From NCBI RefSeq assembly GCF_027570035.1, contig NZ_JAKMUU010000003.1:124001-188000 (forward strand): DNA of 64,000 nt, in the 5' to 3' direction. Made by a program: the position numbers and the translations under genes. Each line of letters opens with the position of its first letter. Position 1 is the stretch's first letter. The notes beneath the pieces were generated by a model. It saw nothing but the letters and a program-made list of their open reading frames with translations, was not told the DNA's origin and ran no database searches. Positions 32,700-41,498 of the stretch are shown here, in pieces. Origin of the DNA: Corynebacterium curieae (GTDB lineage: Bacteria; Actinomycetota; Actinomycetes; Mycobacteriales; Mycobacteriaceae).

Positions 32700-33281
32700 A
32701 TGCTGAAAATAGATGCAACCTACGGACATGCCACCGCGTTAGGGCACCTGAATCGCACCTTTGACGCTAGCCGCGTCTATGGCCTTAAAGGCCCCAATGG
32801 TGCCGGTAAATCTACGCTGCTGCAGACTCTCAGCGGCGAGGTTCCTCCGCTGGAGGGCACCGTTTCCATCGACGGCACCGCGCCCGGCAGCGCAGAGGCG
32901 GCCGGATCCATCATTTCAGTCGCGGACCCGGTCTTCCTCCCCGACCTCACCGTGGGTGAGCACTTCACCCTCCTTTCACGCCGCACCGGTGTGGACTTCG
33001 CCGAGGTCCATGAGCTCTGGGCTATCGACCACGCCATCTTGAATTCCGCAGTTAGCGATCTTTCTTCTGGCCAGCGCCAACGCGTCTACCTCGCGGCCCA
33101 GCTCTATCAGCCGGCCAAGGCCCTGCTTATCGACGAACCCGAGCGCCACCTTGACCACACCTGGACCGCCTTCTTGGCCGAGGAGCTGCGCCACCTCGCA
33201 GCCGAGGGCCGCTGTATTGTGCTCGCTTCCCACTCTCCGGCCATTTTCGATGCCTGCGACGAGGTGGTGGAGATTTCATGA
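32700..33281 (+). CDS. ABC transporter ATP-binding protein (short, exporter type)
   Basis: 193-residue ATPase: Walker A GPNGAGKST (about residues 31-39), signature LSSGQRQRVYLAAQL (about 121-135), Walker B ALLIDEPERHLD, H-loop ASHS. Shorter than most ABC-2 ATPases but complete in motifs. TAACCT stands 7 bases before ATG 32700, indicating a leaderless start. It overlaps the following membrane protein by 4 bases. Substrate unknown. Confidence 0.88.
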   Translation: MLKIDATYGHATALGHLNRTFDASRVYGLKGPNGAGKSTLLQTLSGEVPPLEGTVSIDGTAPGSAEAAGSIISVADPVFLPDLTVGEHFTLLSRRTGVDFAEVHELWAIDHAILNSAVSDLSSGQRQRVYLAAQLYQPAKALLIDEPERHLDHTWTAFLAEELRHLAAEGRCIVLASHSPAIFDACDEVVEIS

Positions 33282-34300
33282 AGCTTCTGTCCACAGCTTC
33301 CTCAGCCATCTATTACGCCTTTATCACGGCGCTCATCGCGAGCGTCAGCGTCTACGCTTGGCACAATGCGGCCGAGGTCTTGCCCTCGCTCGCGCAGCGC
33401 ACGTCTGCTTCTCTACCCGCCACCGCGACCATTGGTGCCGGGATCGGCTCTCTCGCGCTCATCGTGCTCCTCGAGGCGCTCTACCCGCTGCGTAGCCTTT
33501 CGCTCGGCCGTTGGGTCTATGCGGATAGGCCGCGGGGGCGCATGCGGGGCGTCGATAAGCTGTCCATTGCCCAGATCGCCGGCGTGAGCCTCTTAGGCCT
33601 AGCCCTGTGTACATCGCTGCACATTCCGCTCTATGTGGCGATAGCCCTCCCCCTGCTGCAGCTTGTCATCGGCTGGCGGTCCTTCAATCTTGCCTCGCTC
33701 CTTCGTGCGGGCTGCACTCGTGCCGTCGGCTCGTCTTCCTTTGGGCTACTGGATTCTGAGGTATCGGCCGATGCCATCGCCTCCCAGTCCGCGCGCCCGC
33801 GCCCCAGCTCGCGTGTCACGGCGTCGCCCAGTCTCCTCTTTTTCCGGCGCTTGTACCGGCGCTGGTACATCCCGCTCGGCGCGGTCACCGTCATGGGCTT
33901 AACCCTTGGGCTAGCACCACAACTTGGCAGCCTTGCGCTCATTGGATTCGCTGCCGCATGGACCATTGTCGGCGCCGCCACCGGCCGCGCCGCATCCTTC
34001 GGCCGCATCCTCGATGGAGCCTGGCCCGACTGGGGGCTACCCCTGGCTGCCACCACCGGTGCCGCACTTTTCGGCATGGCCTTCATCGCTGCCATGTGGA
34101 AGCTGTCTTTGATCGCGCTTGCAGCGTGTTGTTTGGGTCTTTCCTACGCCGCTTTTAAACGCTCCCGCCCAGCGCGCGTGACCGCGATGAATATCATCGA
34201 CACCGGTGGCTTCGGCGCCTCCTTCTCCCCCGAGGTCTTTGGCTACTTCATGCGCGGTGGCTACGGCGTTGCGGCAATCGCTGTTGCCCTTTTCCTCTAG
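33278..34300 (+). CDS. Membrane protein, putative ABC exporter permease
   Basis: 340-residue polytopic protein with about 8 hydrophobic helices, two of them near the N-terminus, two around 107-130 and a group at 205-290, separated by a basic Ser/Arg loop (SARPRPSSRVTAS, about 170-182). No close family was recognised; the 4-base overlap with the ATPase gene makes it the likely membrane partner. It ends with MRGGYGVAAIAVALFL and is followed by a terminator. Confidence 0.7.
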   Translation: MKLLSTASSAIYYAFITALIASVSVYAWHNAAEVLPSLAQRTSASLPATATIGAGIGSLALIVLLEALYPLRSLSLGRWVYADRPRGRMRGVDKLSIAQIAGVSLLGLALCTSLHIPLYVAIALPLLQLVIGWRSFNLASLLRAGCTRAVGSSSFGLLDSEVSADAIASQSARPRPSSRVTASPSLLFFRRLYRRWYIPLGAVTVMGLTLGLAPQLGSLALIGFAAAWTIVGAATGRAASFGRILDGAWPDWGLPLAATTGAALFGMAFIAAMWKLSLIALAACCLGLSYAAFKRSRPARVTAMNIIDTGGFGASFSPEVFGYFMRGGYGVAAIAVALFL

Positions 34301-34320
34301 TCTCCCCGCCCTTTCGCCCT

Positions 34321-34362
34321 AGGTATGCCACTGCATTACCCGCGCATACCTGGGGTTCTTTT
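34321..34362 (+). terminator. Hairpin terminator after the ABC gene pair
   Basis: AGGTATGC (34321-34328) pairs with GCATACCT (34344-34351), followed by GGGGTTCTTTTG. Confidence 0.65.
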
Positions 34363-34404
34363 GATTCCGTTTCAGCTGAAAATTTTGACCTTCAGGCTGG
34401 ATCA

Positions 34405-34470
34405 CGATTTTTGTCCATCTAAACCGCCAATTTCGTCGACGGTTTTGGTGTTTTGGATGGACGAAAATCG
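34405..34470. repeat. 66-bp imperfect inverted repeat between two terminators
   Basis: CGATTTTTGTCCATC (34405-34419) pairs with GATGGACGAAAATCG (34456-34470) with one G-T wobble; inside, AAACCG pairs with CGGTTTT around a GTCGAC-containing loop. It is longer than a plain terminator and lies in AT-richer sequence, so it may be a structured RNA or a small repeat element. Confidence 0.6.
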
Positions 34471-34496
34471 CGAAAAGTCACCCGCAGACAGCACAA

Positions 34497-34536
34497 CGCC
34501 CCGCTTCCTAAAGGATTATTCGAAGGAAGCGGGGCG
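34497..34536 (-). terminator. Terminator hairpin after pyc
   Basis: CGCCCCGCTTCCT (34497-34509) pairs perfectly with AGGAAGCGGGGCG (34524-34536) over a 14-base loop, 14 bases after the pyc stop. The following T-tract is weak on the minus strand. Confidence 0.75.
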
Positions 34537-34550
34537 CTCGTGCGCGTCAG

Positions 34551-37500
34551 TTAGTTGATCACGGCGATGAGGTCGCCGCCTTCAACCTTGGTAGCTTGGC
34601 CAATGGCCACGCGTTCGACCACGCCATCCTTGGTGGCGGAGATGGATGCTTCCATCTTCATCGCCTCGATGACGGCAATTTGGTCTCCGGCCTTTACCTC
34701 GTCGCCAGGCTTGGCGGTCGGGTTGACCACACCAGCAAATGGTGCGGCGACGTGTCCCTCGTTGGATGGATCGGCCTTTTCTACGGTAGCGACGGTGGAC
34801 TCGGCGTTCTCATCGCGGACCTTCATCGGACGAATCTGGCCGTTGACGTTAAGAACCACGTTGCGCATACCCTTTTCATCCGGCTCACCCACGGCATCGA
34901 GGCGTACCACTACCTGCTTGAGGTCAGCACGGTCGGTCGAGCCTTCAGGGAAGTAGTGAACAACCTTCTCTTCGCCTTCGGTCAGACCGTAGAAGAAGGT
35001 GGTATCCGTCAGCGCCTCGGTATTGCCGTACTTGCGGCGGAACTCATTGAACTCCTCAAACTGCTTCGGGAACAGCAAGCGGTTCAGGCTGGCACGGCGC
35101 TCATCGGAGTTATCGGATTCCAGATGCGGCTGCTCCTCTGCAGGAACCTCGCTCACCTCGGCACCGGTCTCGGCGCGGCCGTCAAGCACCTTATCGCGCA
35201 GCTCCGGCCAGCCACCCGGAGGGGTACCAAGCTGGCCGCGAAGGAACTGGTTGACCGAGTCCGGAATATCGAACTTCGTCGGATTAGCAGCAAAGTCCTT
35301 AGGGTCTACGCCCGCACCCACAAGGTGAAGGGCGAGATCGCCTACAACCTTAGATGACGGGGTGACCTTGGTTGGGCGGCCAAGCATCTCGTTGACCGCA
35401 GCATAGGTGTCCTCGATGATCTCGAAGCGGTCTGCCAAGCCGAGAGCCACGGCCTGCGCACGCAGGTTGGACAGCTGACCGCCTGGAATCTCGTGCTTGT
35501 ACACGCGACCGGTCGGGCCAGGGATGCCGTTTTCAAACGGAGCATAGAGCTGGCGCACGGCTTCCCAGTACGGCTCGAGATCCGATACGGCCTGCAGGTC
35601 GATGCCGGTATCGCGCTTGGAGTTAGAGAAAGCCGCGATAAGCGCAGACAGCGACGGCTGCGAGGTGGTACCGGCTAGCGGCGCGGAGGCGCCGTCGACG
35701 ATGTCGGCACCGGACAAGGCGGCCGCATAGTAGGTTGCCATCTGGCCGCCGGCGGTATCGTGCGTATGCACGTGCACCGGCAGGTCAAATTCCTTGCGCA
35801 GTGCCATGACCAGCTTGGAAGCTGCCTCGGGGCGGAGCAGACCGGCCATGTCCTTGATAGCGAGAATATGGGCACCGGATTCGACAATCTGCTCGGCGAG
35901 CTTCAGGTAATAATCCAGTGTGTAAAGGTTCTCGTTCGGCGAGCAAATATCGCCAGAGTACGCCATGGCCACCTCAGCGACGGTGGTATTGGTCTCGAGG
36001 ACGGCATCGATGGCGGGGCGCATCTGGGAGACGTCGTTAAGAGCATCGAAGATGCGGAAGACGTCCACGCCGGACTTGGCTGCTTCCTGGACAAAGCCGC
36101 GGCAGACCGAATCCGGGTACGGGGTATAGCCCACAGTATTGCGTCCGCGCAGGAGCATCTGGATGTTCTGGTTCGGCATAGCCTCGCGCAACATGTCCAA
36201 GCGGACCCATGGGTCCTCGTGGAGGAAGCGCATGGCGACGTCATAAGTCGCACCACCCCATGCCTCGACCGAGAACAGGTTCGGGGTCATGCGGGCTACG
36301 GCTTCGGCCGCAGAAACCAGGGCGGTACTACGCACGCGGGTAGCCAGCAGGGACTGGTGGGCGTCGCGGAAGGTGGTATCCGTAACCATCAGCGCATTCT
36401 GCTGGCGGATCTTCTCCGCCCACTTTTGCGGGCCAAACTCGAGCAGGTCATCGCGGGAACCGCGCGGGAGCGGCTCGGAAAGGTCCAGCTCGGGGAGCTT
36501 ATCAAACGGGCGCAGAGCCGTCGGACGCTTACCGTTGGGCTTATTAACGGTGGTCTCCGCGATGTATTCGAGGATTCGACCAGACTCATCGACTGCAGGC
36601 GGTGCCTTGAGCAAGTGCGGGTGCGCGTTGATGAATCCGGTGTCCACGCGGGTCTGTGTGAAGTCTGGCTCGCGCAGCAGGGCGCGCAGGAATCCGATAT
36701 TGGTGGCCACGCCGGATACGGTGAACTCGTTCAGCGCACGCTGGGCGCGCTGCACGGCCTGCTCAAAATTGACGCCGCGGCAGGTCATCTTCACCAGCAG
36801 GGAGTCGAAGTTCGGCGATACTTCTGCGCCCACAGAGGTTGCACCGTCTAGGCGCACGCCGGCGCCGCCCGGCGAACGATACGCGGTCAGCGTGCCGGTA
36901 TCCGGACGGAAGCCGTTATTCGGGTCCTCGGTGGTAATGCGGCACTGCAGGGCAGAACCGGTGATGGAAATCTTGTCTTGGGCGAGGTGAATATCTTCCA
37001 GTGAAGCGCCGGCCGCTATATTCATCTGGGCCTTGACGATGTCCACGCCGGTAATTTCCTCGGTCACGGTGTGCTCAACCTGCACACGCGGGTTCATCTC
37101 GATGAAGACGTGATTGCCGCGCTCATCGACGAGGAATTCCACGGTGCCCGCACCCTCGTAGTTGATGTGCTCACAGAACTTCACCGCATCCTGGCAGATG
37201 CGGTCACGCAGCTCGGAATCCAGAGACGGCGCCGGCGCAATCTCTACCACCTTCTGGTGACGGCGCTGCACCGAGCAGTCACGCTCGAAGAGGTGCACCA
37301 CATTGCCCTGGCTATCGGCCAGAATCTGCACCTCGATATGCTGCGGCTTAATTACCGCGGTCTCCAGGTAGACGCTGCCGTCACCAAAGGCTGCTTCCGC
37401 CTCGCGGGAGGCCTCGGCCGCCTTTTCGCGCAGCTGGTCCTCAGATTCCACGAAGCGCATGCCGCGCCCGCCGCCACCGGCGACAGCCTTAACGAATACA

Positions 37501-37982
37501 GGGAAGTTAAAGTCCTTGGAGTATTCCACCAGCTTATCGACGTCCGTCGATGGCTCCGAGTCCTTCAACGTCGGCAGCCCAGCTTCCTTCGCCGCGCTGA
37601 CCGCTGCAGCCTTATCACCGGTCAAATCCAGCGTTGCTGGGGTCGGACCGATGAACTTGATGCCATTGTCCTCACACGCACGAGCAAGATCCGCGCGCTC
37701 CGAAAGGAATCCATAGCCGGGGTAAATAGCATCCGCTTCGGCCTTCTTGGCAGCGCGAATGATTTCCTCAATATCGAGATAAGCCTTTACCGGCTGTCCC
37801 TCATTACCGATGCGGACAGCCTCATCCGCAAAGGCGCGGTGGAAAGAGTTCCGGTCCTCACGAGGGTAGACCGCGACGGTCTTTGCCCCAGTCTCAAAGG
37901 CAGCACGGAATGCACGCACGGCGATTTCACCGCGGTTGGCTACCAGAATCTTTTTGAACGATGGAAGCGCGGGATTAGCCAC
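34551..37982 (-). CDS. pyc: Pyruvate carboxylase
   Basis: Biotin enzyme making oxaloacetate from pyruvate, the main anaplerotic step in corynebacteria. 1143 residues, close to C. glutamicum Pyc. Biotin carboxylase domain: [24 protein letters not shown] (about 10-33), [37 protein letters not shown]. Carboxyltransferase domain: DTTFRDAHQSLLATRVRS, HVHTHDTAGGQMATYYAAALSGADIVDG with metal-binding HxH. C-terminal biotin carrier with EAMKME (Lys near 1109). The start is GTG 37982, with AAAGGAAC 8 bases upstream; an ATG further upstream has no such site. BirA should biotinylate it. Confidence 0.96.
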   Translation of the reverse strand: MANPALPSFKKILVANRGEIAVRAFRAAFETGAKTVAVYPREDRNSFHRAFADEAVRIGNEGQPVKAYLDIEEIIRAAKKAEADAIYPGYGFLSERADLARACEDNGIKFIGPTPATLDLTGDKAAAVSAAKEAGLPTLKDSEPSTDVDKLVEYSKDFNFPVFVKAVAGGGGRGMRFVESEDQLREKAAEASREAEAAFGDGSVYLETAVIKPQHIEVQILADSQGNVVHLFERDCSVQRRHQKVVEIAPAPSLDSELRDRICQDAVKFCEHINYEGAGTVEFLVDERGNHVFIEMNPRVQVEHTVTEEITGVDIVKAQMNIAAGASLEDIHLAQDKISITGSALQCRITTEDPNNGFRPDTGTLTAYRSPGGAGVRLDGATSVGAEVSPNFDSLLVKMTCRGVNFEQAVQRAQRALNEFTVSGVATNIGFLRALLREPDFTQTRVDTGFINAHPHLLKAPPAVDESGRILEYIAETTVNKPNGKRPTALRPFDKLPELDLSEPLPRGSRDDLLEFGPQKWAEKIRQQNALMVTDTTFRDAHQSLLATRVRSTALVSAAEAVARMTPNLFSVEAWGGATYDVAMRFLHEDPWVRLDMLREAMPNQNIQMLLRGRNTVGYTPYPDSVCRGFVQEAAKSGVDVFRIFDALNDVSQMRPAIDAVLETNTTVAEVAMAYSGDICSPNENLYTLDYYLKLAEQIVESGAHILAIKDMAGLLRPEAASKLVMALRKEFDLPVHVHTHDTAGGQMATYYAAALSGADIVDGASAPLAGTTSQPSLSALIAAFSNSKRDTGIDLQAVSDLEPYWEAVRQLYAPFENGIPGPTGRVYKHEIPGGQLSNLRAQAVALGLADRFEIIEDTYAAVNEMLGRPTKVTPSSKVVGDLALHLVGAGVDPKDFAANPTKFDIPDSVNQFLRGQLGTPPGGWPELRDKVLDGRAETGAEVSEVPAEEQPHLESDNSDERRASLNRLLFPKQFEEFNEFRRKYGNTEALTDTTFFYGLTEGEEKVVHYFPEGSTDRADLKQVVVRLDAVGEPDEKGMRNVVLNVNGQIRPMKVRDENAESTVATVEKADPSNEGHVAAPFAGVVNPTAKPGDEVKAGDQIAVIEAMKMEASISATKDGVVERVAIGQATKVEGGDLIAVIN

Positions 37983-38316
37983 TTCTGTGTTCCTTTCAAC
38001 TCGGAAGGCGCTGAAATACAGCGTCTCCACTCGGGTGATCCGTATCTCAGTTTAGAGATCGAAACCTTTCTTGTCTGCCCATTTTCAAGCGGAGTTCGCC
38101 ACACCGACCAGCAATTAGAGCAACGTCTGAGAGATTTCTGCAGCCCGACCAGTAATAACGCATTTTGCCTTCCTGCAAATTTTGTAAATTTTTGGTTCAA
38201 CAAAATATGCAGCGGGGACACCTGCCAGACCACTCCACTTCGTATTGACCGAATACATAAACGCCTATATGGTTACCTACATAGGTGGTAAACCCATAAA
38301 CCAGAAAGGGAATCCT
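37983..38316. other. Divergent intergenic region between pyc and the GntR-regulated ABC operon
   Basis: About 330 bp. The part from 38140 to 38220 is AT-rich (AAATTTTGTAAATTTTTGG) and probably holds the pyc promoter or a regulator site; CTGCAAATTTTG there recalls RamB-type TTTGCAAA sites but is not a full match. The right end carries the promoter and operator of the gntR gene, listed separately. No further gene was found. Confidence 0.45.
38245..38286 (+). promoter_or_regulatory. Promoter and dyad operator of the gntR-ABC operon
   Basis: TTGACC (38245-38250) and TATGGT (38268-38273) at 17 bases spacing form a fair promoter. Directly after it ACCTACATAGGT (38275-38286) is a dyad with an ACCTA/TAGGT arm, within a wider GGTTACC..GGTGGTAAACC context, as expected for a YtrA-type GntR repressor acting on its own operon. 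Confidence 0.6.
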
Positions 38317-38346
38317 ATGCCACGTTCACAGAGGTCTGCGCAATGA
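38317..38346 (+). CDS. Nine-codon upstream ORF overlapping gntR
   Basis: ATG CCA CGT TCA CAG AGG TCT GCG CAA TGA encodes MPRSQRSAQ. An AGAAAGG site stands 8 bases before its ATG, and its TGA overlaps the gntR ATG as ATGA. The gntR gene itself has only a weaker GAGG inside this ORF. The layout suggests translational coupling of the regulator to the leader peptide; it may alternatively be a fortuitous frame. Confidence 0.4.
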   Translation: MPRSQRSAQ

Positions 38347-38711
38347 GCGATACTCGGCCTATTTATCAGCAGCTGGCAGGAGGAATCAGGGACATGATCA
38401 TTTCCGGCGACCTCCCCGAGGGAGAACGCGCACCCAGTACCAATGAGCTTTCAGCTTTCCATTCCGTCAATCCCACTACCTCTGCCAAGGCACTTACCGT
38501 CCTCTTCGAGGAAGGCCTGCTAGAAAAGCGGCGCGGCCTAGGCATGTTTGTGCGCGAAGGCGCGTGCGACAAGGTACGCCACCAACGCCAAGAGGCACTC
38601 AGGGAAGACTTCATCGTGCCTCTCCTCAAAGAAGGAGCCGCGCTGGGCCTAAGCGCCAGCGACATCGCCGACCTCATCGAAGCCGAAGGAGACCATCATG
38701 ACGCACCTTAA
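38343..38711 (+). CDS. GntR-family (YtrA-type) transcriptional regulator
   Basis: 122-residue regulator with the N-terminal GntR winged helix: PIYQQLAGGIRDMIISGDLPEGERAPSTNELSAFHSVNPTTSAKALTVLFEEGLLEKRRGLGMFV (about 6-70), and only a short helical C-terminal tail, the hallmark of the YtrA subfamily. Such regulators usually repress their own ABC transporter operon. It overlaps the ATPase gene by 14 bases. The dyad at 38275-38286 is the probable operator. Confidence 0.9.
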   Translation: MSDTRPIYQQLAGGIRDMIISGDLPEGERAPSTNELSAFHSVNPTTSAKALTVLFEEGLLEKRRGLGMFVREGACDKVRHQRQEALREDFIVPLLKEGAALGLSASDIADLIEAEGDHHDAP

Positions 38712-39552
38712 GTTGAAGAACGTCGCCTGCAAGCGCCGCCTGCACGTACCGCACCTCGATCTCAACGCCGGCATGTACGGGCTGATCGGCCCCAATGGCG
38801 CCGGCAAGACCACGCTCTTGCGTGCGATAGCGGGGTTCCTTCCTACCAAGGGCAGCATCGATACCCCACAGGTGGCAATAGCGCGCACCGGCGCCGATAT
38901 TTTGCTCTCCGGTTCCACTGTGCGCCAGCACCTACGCGCCGCAAAGCACGTACGCGGGGGATTCGACGTGGGGTATGCGGAGGAGCTGTTGGACAAGATG
39001 GGCGTCGATAAGCGCAGCAAGAACCGCTCTTTAAGCACCGGCCAGCGCCAATTGGTTGCCTGTGCCACTGCTCTGGCAGCGCGCACACCGGTCACGCTCC
39101 TCGATGAGCCCTTCAATGGCTTGGATGCACCGACGCGCACGCGCCTGCGTGAGCTCATCATCGCCCATGCCGCAGCCGCTCCGGATTGGCTACTCGTGCT
39201 CTCTTCGCACCGGGCGGAAGATCTCGTGGGTTTAATTGACCAAGTCATTACCGTGCATGACGGCGCGGTCAATAAGCCCACAGATCTTGAATCCCAACGG
39301 CCGCACTATCCCGTGCTCACGGGCAGCACCAAAGACGTCGAGCAAGCCCTCGCGCTTGCCGACGCCCTCCCACTCCACCAATCCTCGCTTGGCTCGACCA
39401 CCAAAGTTAATGCTTGGTCCCCGGTACCGTTTCCGGACGATACCGTGGATGCCGCCCAAATCACCGTCTCCTACCTTGACGACGGCCAGCTCATTGATTC
39501 CCTTGTCTCCCGCGCCCATGAATCCACCCGCACCCCACAAGAGGAGTCCTAG
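38698..39552 (+). CDS. ABC transporter ATP-binding protein of a YtrA-regulated exporter
   Basis: 284 residues. Walker A GPNGAGKTT (about 29-37), signature LSTGQRQLVACATAL (about 112-126), Walker B VTLLDEPFNGLD, and HRAED in place of the usual H-loop His region. The C-terminal 80 residues are an accessory domain. ATG 38698 lies inside the gntR end. Together with the permease that starts 3 bases after it and the GntR regulator this forms a BcrAB/Ytr-like unit, commonly induced by cell-envelope stress or antibiotics; ligand unknown. Confidence 0.87.
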   Translation: MTHLKLKNVACKRRLHVPHLDLNAGMYGLIGPNGAGKTTLLRAIAGFLPTKGSIDTPQVAIARTGADILLSGSTVRQHLRAAKHVRGGFDVGYAEELLDKMGVDKRSKNRSLSTGQRQLVACATALAARTPVTLLDEPFNGLDAPTRTRLRELIIAHAAAAPDWLLVLSSHRAEDLVGLIDQVITVHDGAVNKPTDLESQRPHYPVLTGSTKDVEQALALADALPLHQSSLGSTTKVNAWSPVPFPDDTVDAAQITVSYLDDGQLIDSLVSRAHESTRTPQEES

Positions 39553-39554
39553 TC

Positions 39555-40238
39555 ATGAAGCTATTGAAGACCTTCAACCTCAATGCCAAAAAATCGCTAA
39601 TCTCCGTGAGCATCATCATCGTATTGCTCTGGACTGTTCCGTATTTTCTACCGCCTGATCCCGAGACAATCACCATCAACCCTGCGGGTTGGGGTTTCTT
39701 CGCCGTATTCATTTGGGGAATTTATTGCGCCTTTGCCGCTACTGAGTACCGCCCGCTTCGTGGCTTAGGGCTTCCCTCAGCAAAGTGGCTGACCAGCATG
39801 CACGCAACGCTTTGGGTAGCTGCACTGGTTTTCGGAGCTATTGCTTGGCTGACTTACTATGCTGCCCTACGCGCCGGCGTACCTATGGATTCTTCGTGGG
39901 TCATCGCCCCTGGAAATATTGATGCCGCTCCCATTATCGCTCGCATCGCGACCTTCGGCAGCTTCACTTGCGGTCACCTCATGACCGGTTATATCGGTAC
40001 GCTCATAGGCCTCATATTCAGCTCTGCTTCTTCTCATTCTTGGACTTCACGCCTGCTCATAATTGCTGGAATCATCGCGGGCATTGTTCTAGTAGACTTC
40101 GCACTCACACTAATTTTCCAGTATGTCGGCACCCCAAAAATTGACGCCCCGTGGCCGGGATTGTTCTTTTTTACAGGACTCAGCATTATTGTCTGCTCCA
40201 TAGTCACTTACCTGCTCGCACAGCGTATCCAGCCATAA
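39555..40238 (+). CDS. ABC exporter membrane subunit (6 helices)
   Basis: 227-residue membrane protein with about six hydrophobic helices (for example SVSIIIVLLWTVPYF at 18-32, LWVAALVFGAIAWLTYYAAL, LLIIAGIIAGIVLVDFALTLIF). AGGAG lies before ATG 39555. No family name was assigned; position directly after an ABC ATPase indicates the permease of the unit. GC content is lower than in the flanking genes, which may reflect its hydrophobic composition. Confidence 0.72.
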   Translation: MKLLKTFNLNAKKSLISVSIIIVLLWTVPYFLPPDPETITINPAGWGFFAVFIWGIYCAFAATEYRPLRGLGLPSAKWLTSMHATLWVAALVFGAIAWLTYYAALRAGVPMDSSWVIAPGNIDAAPIIARIATFGSFTCGHLMTGYIGTLIGLIFSSASSHSWTSRLLIIAGIIAGIVLVDFALTLIFQYVGTPKIDAPWPGLFFFTGLSIIVCSIVTYLLAQRIQP

Positions 40239-40265
40239 CCCGACCGCAGAAAAGCCACGACAGAA

Positions 40266-40323
40266 ATGTCGGCTCCCCCACTCCGGCCAACTTGACGGTG
40301 CCGGATTTTGGGGGAGCTGACAC
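40266..40323. terminator. Long hairpin between the ABC unit and prpC
   Basis: GTCGGCTCCCCCA (40268-40280) pairs with TGGGGGAGCTGAC (40309-40321) with one mismatch; inside, TCCGGC pairs with GCCGGA. A convergent-gene barrier for both operons is likely, although neither side has a clear T-run. Confidence 0.6.
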
Positions 40324-40326
40324 GTT

Positions 40327-41484
40327 TTAGAAGGATTTTGGCGGGACCGAACGCTGCTCCTCGCCGTTATATGCGGATAGCGGACGAATAAGCGAGTTAT
40401 TCTCGTTCTGCTCCACAATGTGCGCGGTCCAACCGGTAATGCGGGCCATGACAAAGATTGGCGTGAAGAATTCAATGTCGAAACCCAAGATGTGATAGGC
40501 AGGGCCAGCAGGAAAGTCGAGATTAGGCTTGATCTTGATGGAGGTATTATCCTCCATCGTCTTGGCCATGATGTCGTACATTTCAATCCATTGGGTCTGG
40601 TCGTGTTGTTCGGCCAGCTCCTTAAAGGCGGCCTCCATTGTGGGAACTCGGGAGTCGCCGTTCTTGTAGACGCGGTGGCCAAAGCCCATGACCAGTTCCT
40701 TGTTGGCCAGCTTCTTCTTGGTCCACTCTTCGGCCTTAGCGGGATCACCAACCTCCAGGAAGTTCTTCATAACTGCCTCGTTGGCACCACCATGCAATGG
40801 CCCCTTGAGAGCGCCGATGGCAGCGACGATGGCGGAGTACGTATCGGACATAGTGGAGGTCACCACGCGGGCGGCGAAGGTGGAGGCGTTAAAAGAGTGC
40901 TCGGCGTAGAGAATGAGGGACTTATCAAAGGCCTCGATATCGGCGCGGTTGGTAGCTGGGGAACCTTCCTCATCACCGAAGACCATCCACAGGAAGTTCT
41001 CCGCAAAACCCTTCTTGCGAGAAGGTTGGATGTAGCCCTCGCCGCGGCGGCGTCGGATATCGAGAGCAATGATGGTGGGAATCTTGGCCATTAACTCAAG
41101 CGCGGTGCGGCGGATATGTTCAGAGTCTTTGGTGTATTCCTCTGGGTCTTGGGAACCGATATAGGAAATTGCGGTACGCAGGACGTCCATTGGGTGGCAC
41201 GACAGCGGCATGGACATAATGAGGTCAATGACATGGCGCTCCAAGTGGCGCAGGGCCTTCTCGCGAGCAGAGAAACGAATGAGGGATTCCTGCCCCGGCA
41301 GCTTGCCGTTCCACAGCAGATAGGCTACTTCCTCGAAGGAGCAATAGCGGGCAAGCTCTTGGACGGGATAGCCGCGGTAGGTCAGCGAGTTGGTCTCAGG
41401 GACGACCTTGGACACGGCTGTCTCATCGACGACGACGCCATACAGTCCCTTGCGGATTTCGGGGGTCTGGTTCTTATCGGACAT
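40327..41484 (-). CDS. prpC: 2-methylcitrate synthase
   Basis: Condenses propionyl-CoA with oxaloacetate. 385 residues, citrate synthase family, short form typical of PrpC. Motifs: KGLYGVVVDETAVSKV at the start, TYRGYPVQELA, the catalytic His segments LKGPLHGGANE and MGFGHRVYKNGDSR, and IVEQNENNSLIRP near the C-terminus. It follows prpB by 14 bases in the leftward prpD-prpB-prpC operon, which identifies it as methylcitrate rather than citrate synthase. Confidence 0.93.
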   Translation of the reverse strand: MSDKNQTPEIRKGLYGVVVDETAVSKVVPETNSLTYRGYPVQELARYCSFEEVAYLLWNGKLPGQESLIRFSAREKALRHLERHVIDLIMSMPLSCHPMDVLRTAISYIGSQDPEEYTKDSEHIRRTALELMAKIPTIIALDIRRRRGEGYIQPSRKKGFAENFLWMVFGDEEGSPATNRADIEAFDKSLILYAEHSFNASTFAARVVTSTMSDTYSAIVAAIGALKGPLHGGANEAVMKNFLEVGDPAKAEEWTKKKLANKELVMGFGHRVYKNGDSRVPTMEAAFKELAEQHDQTQWIEMYDIMAKTMEDNTSIKIKPNLDFPAGPAYHILGFDIEFFTPIFVMARITGWTAHIVEQNENNSLIRPLSAYNGEEQRSVPPKSF

Positions 41485-41498
41485 GGTGTAAATTCTCC

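Noticed and set aside
35760-36851. Long open frame opposite pyc (and several others opposite prpD, accBC and rbsA)
   Set aside because: Shadow frames caused by GC-rich third positions; the sense genes carry full family motifs.
40266-40323. Riboswitch upstream of a gene
   Set aside because: The hairpin lies between the 3' ends of convergent genes, so a terminator or barrier is the better reading.
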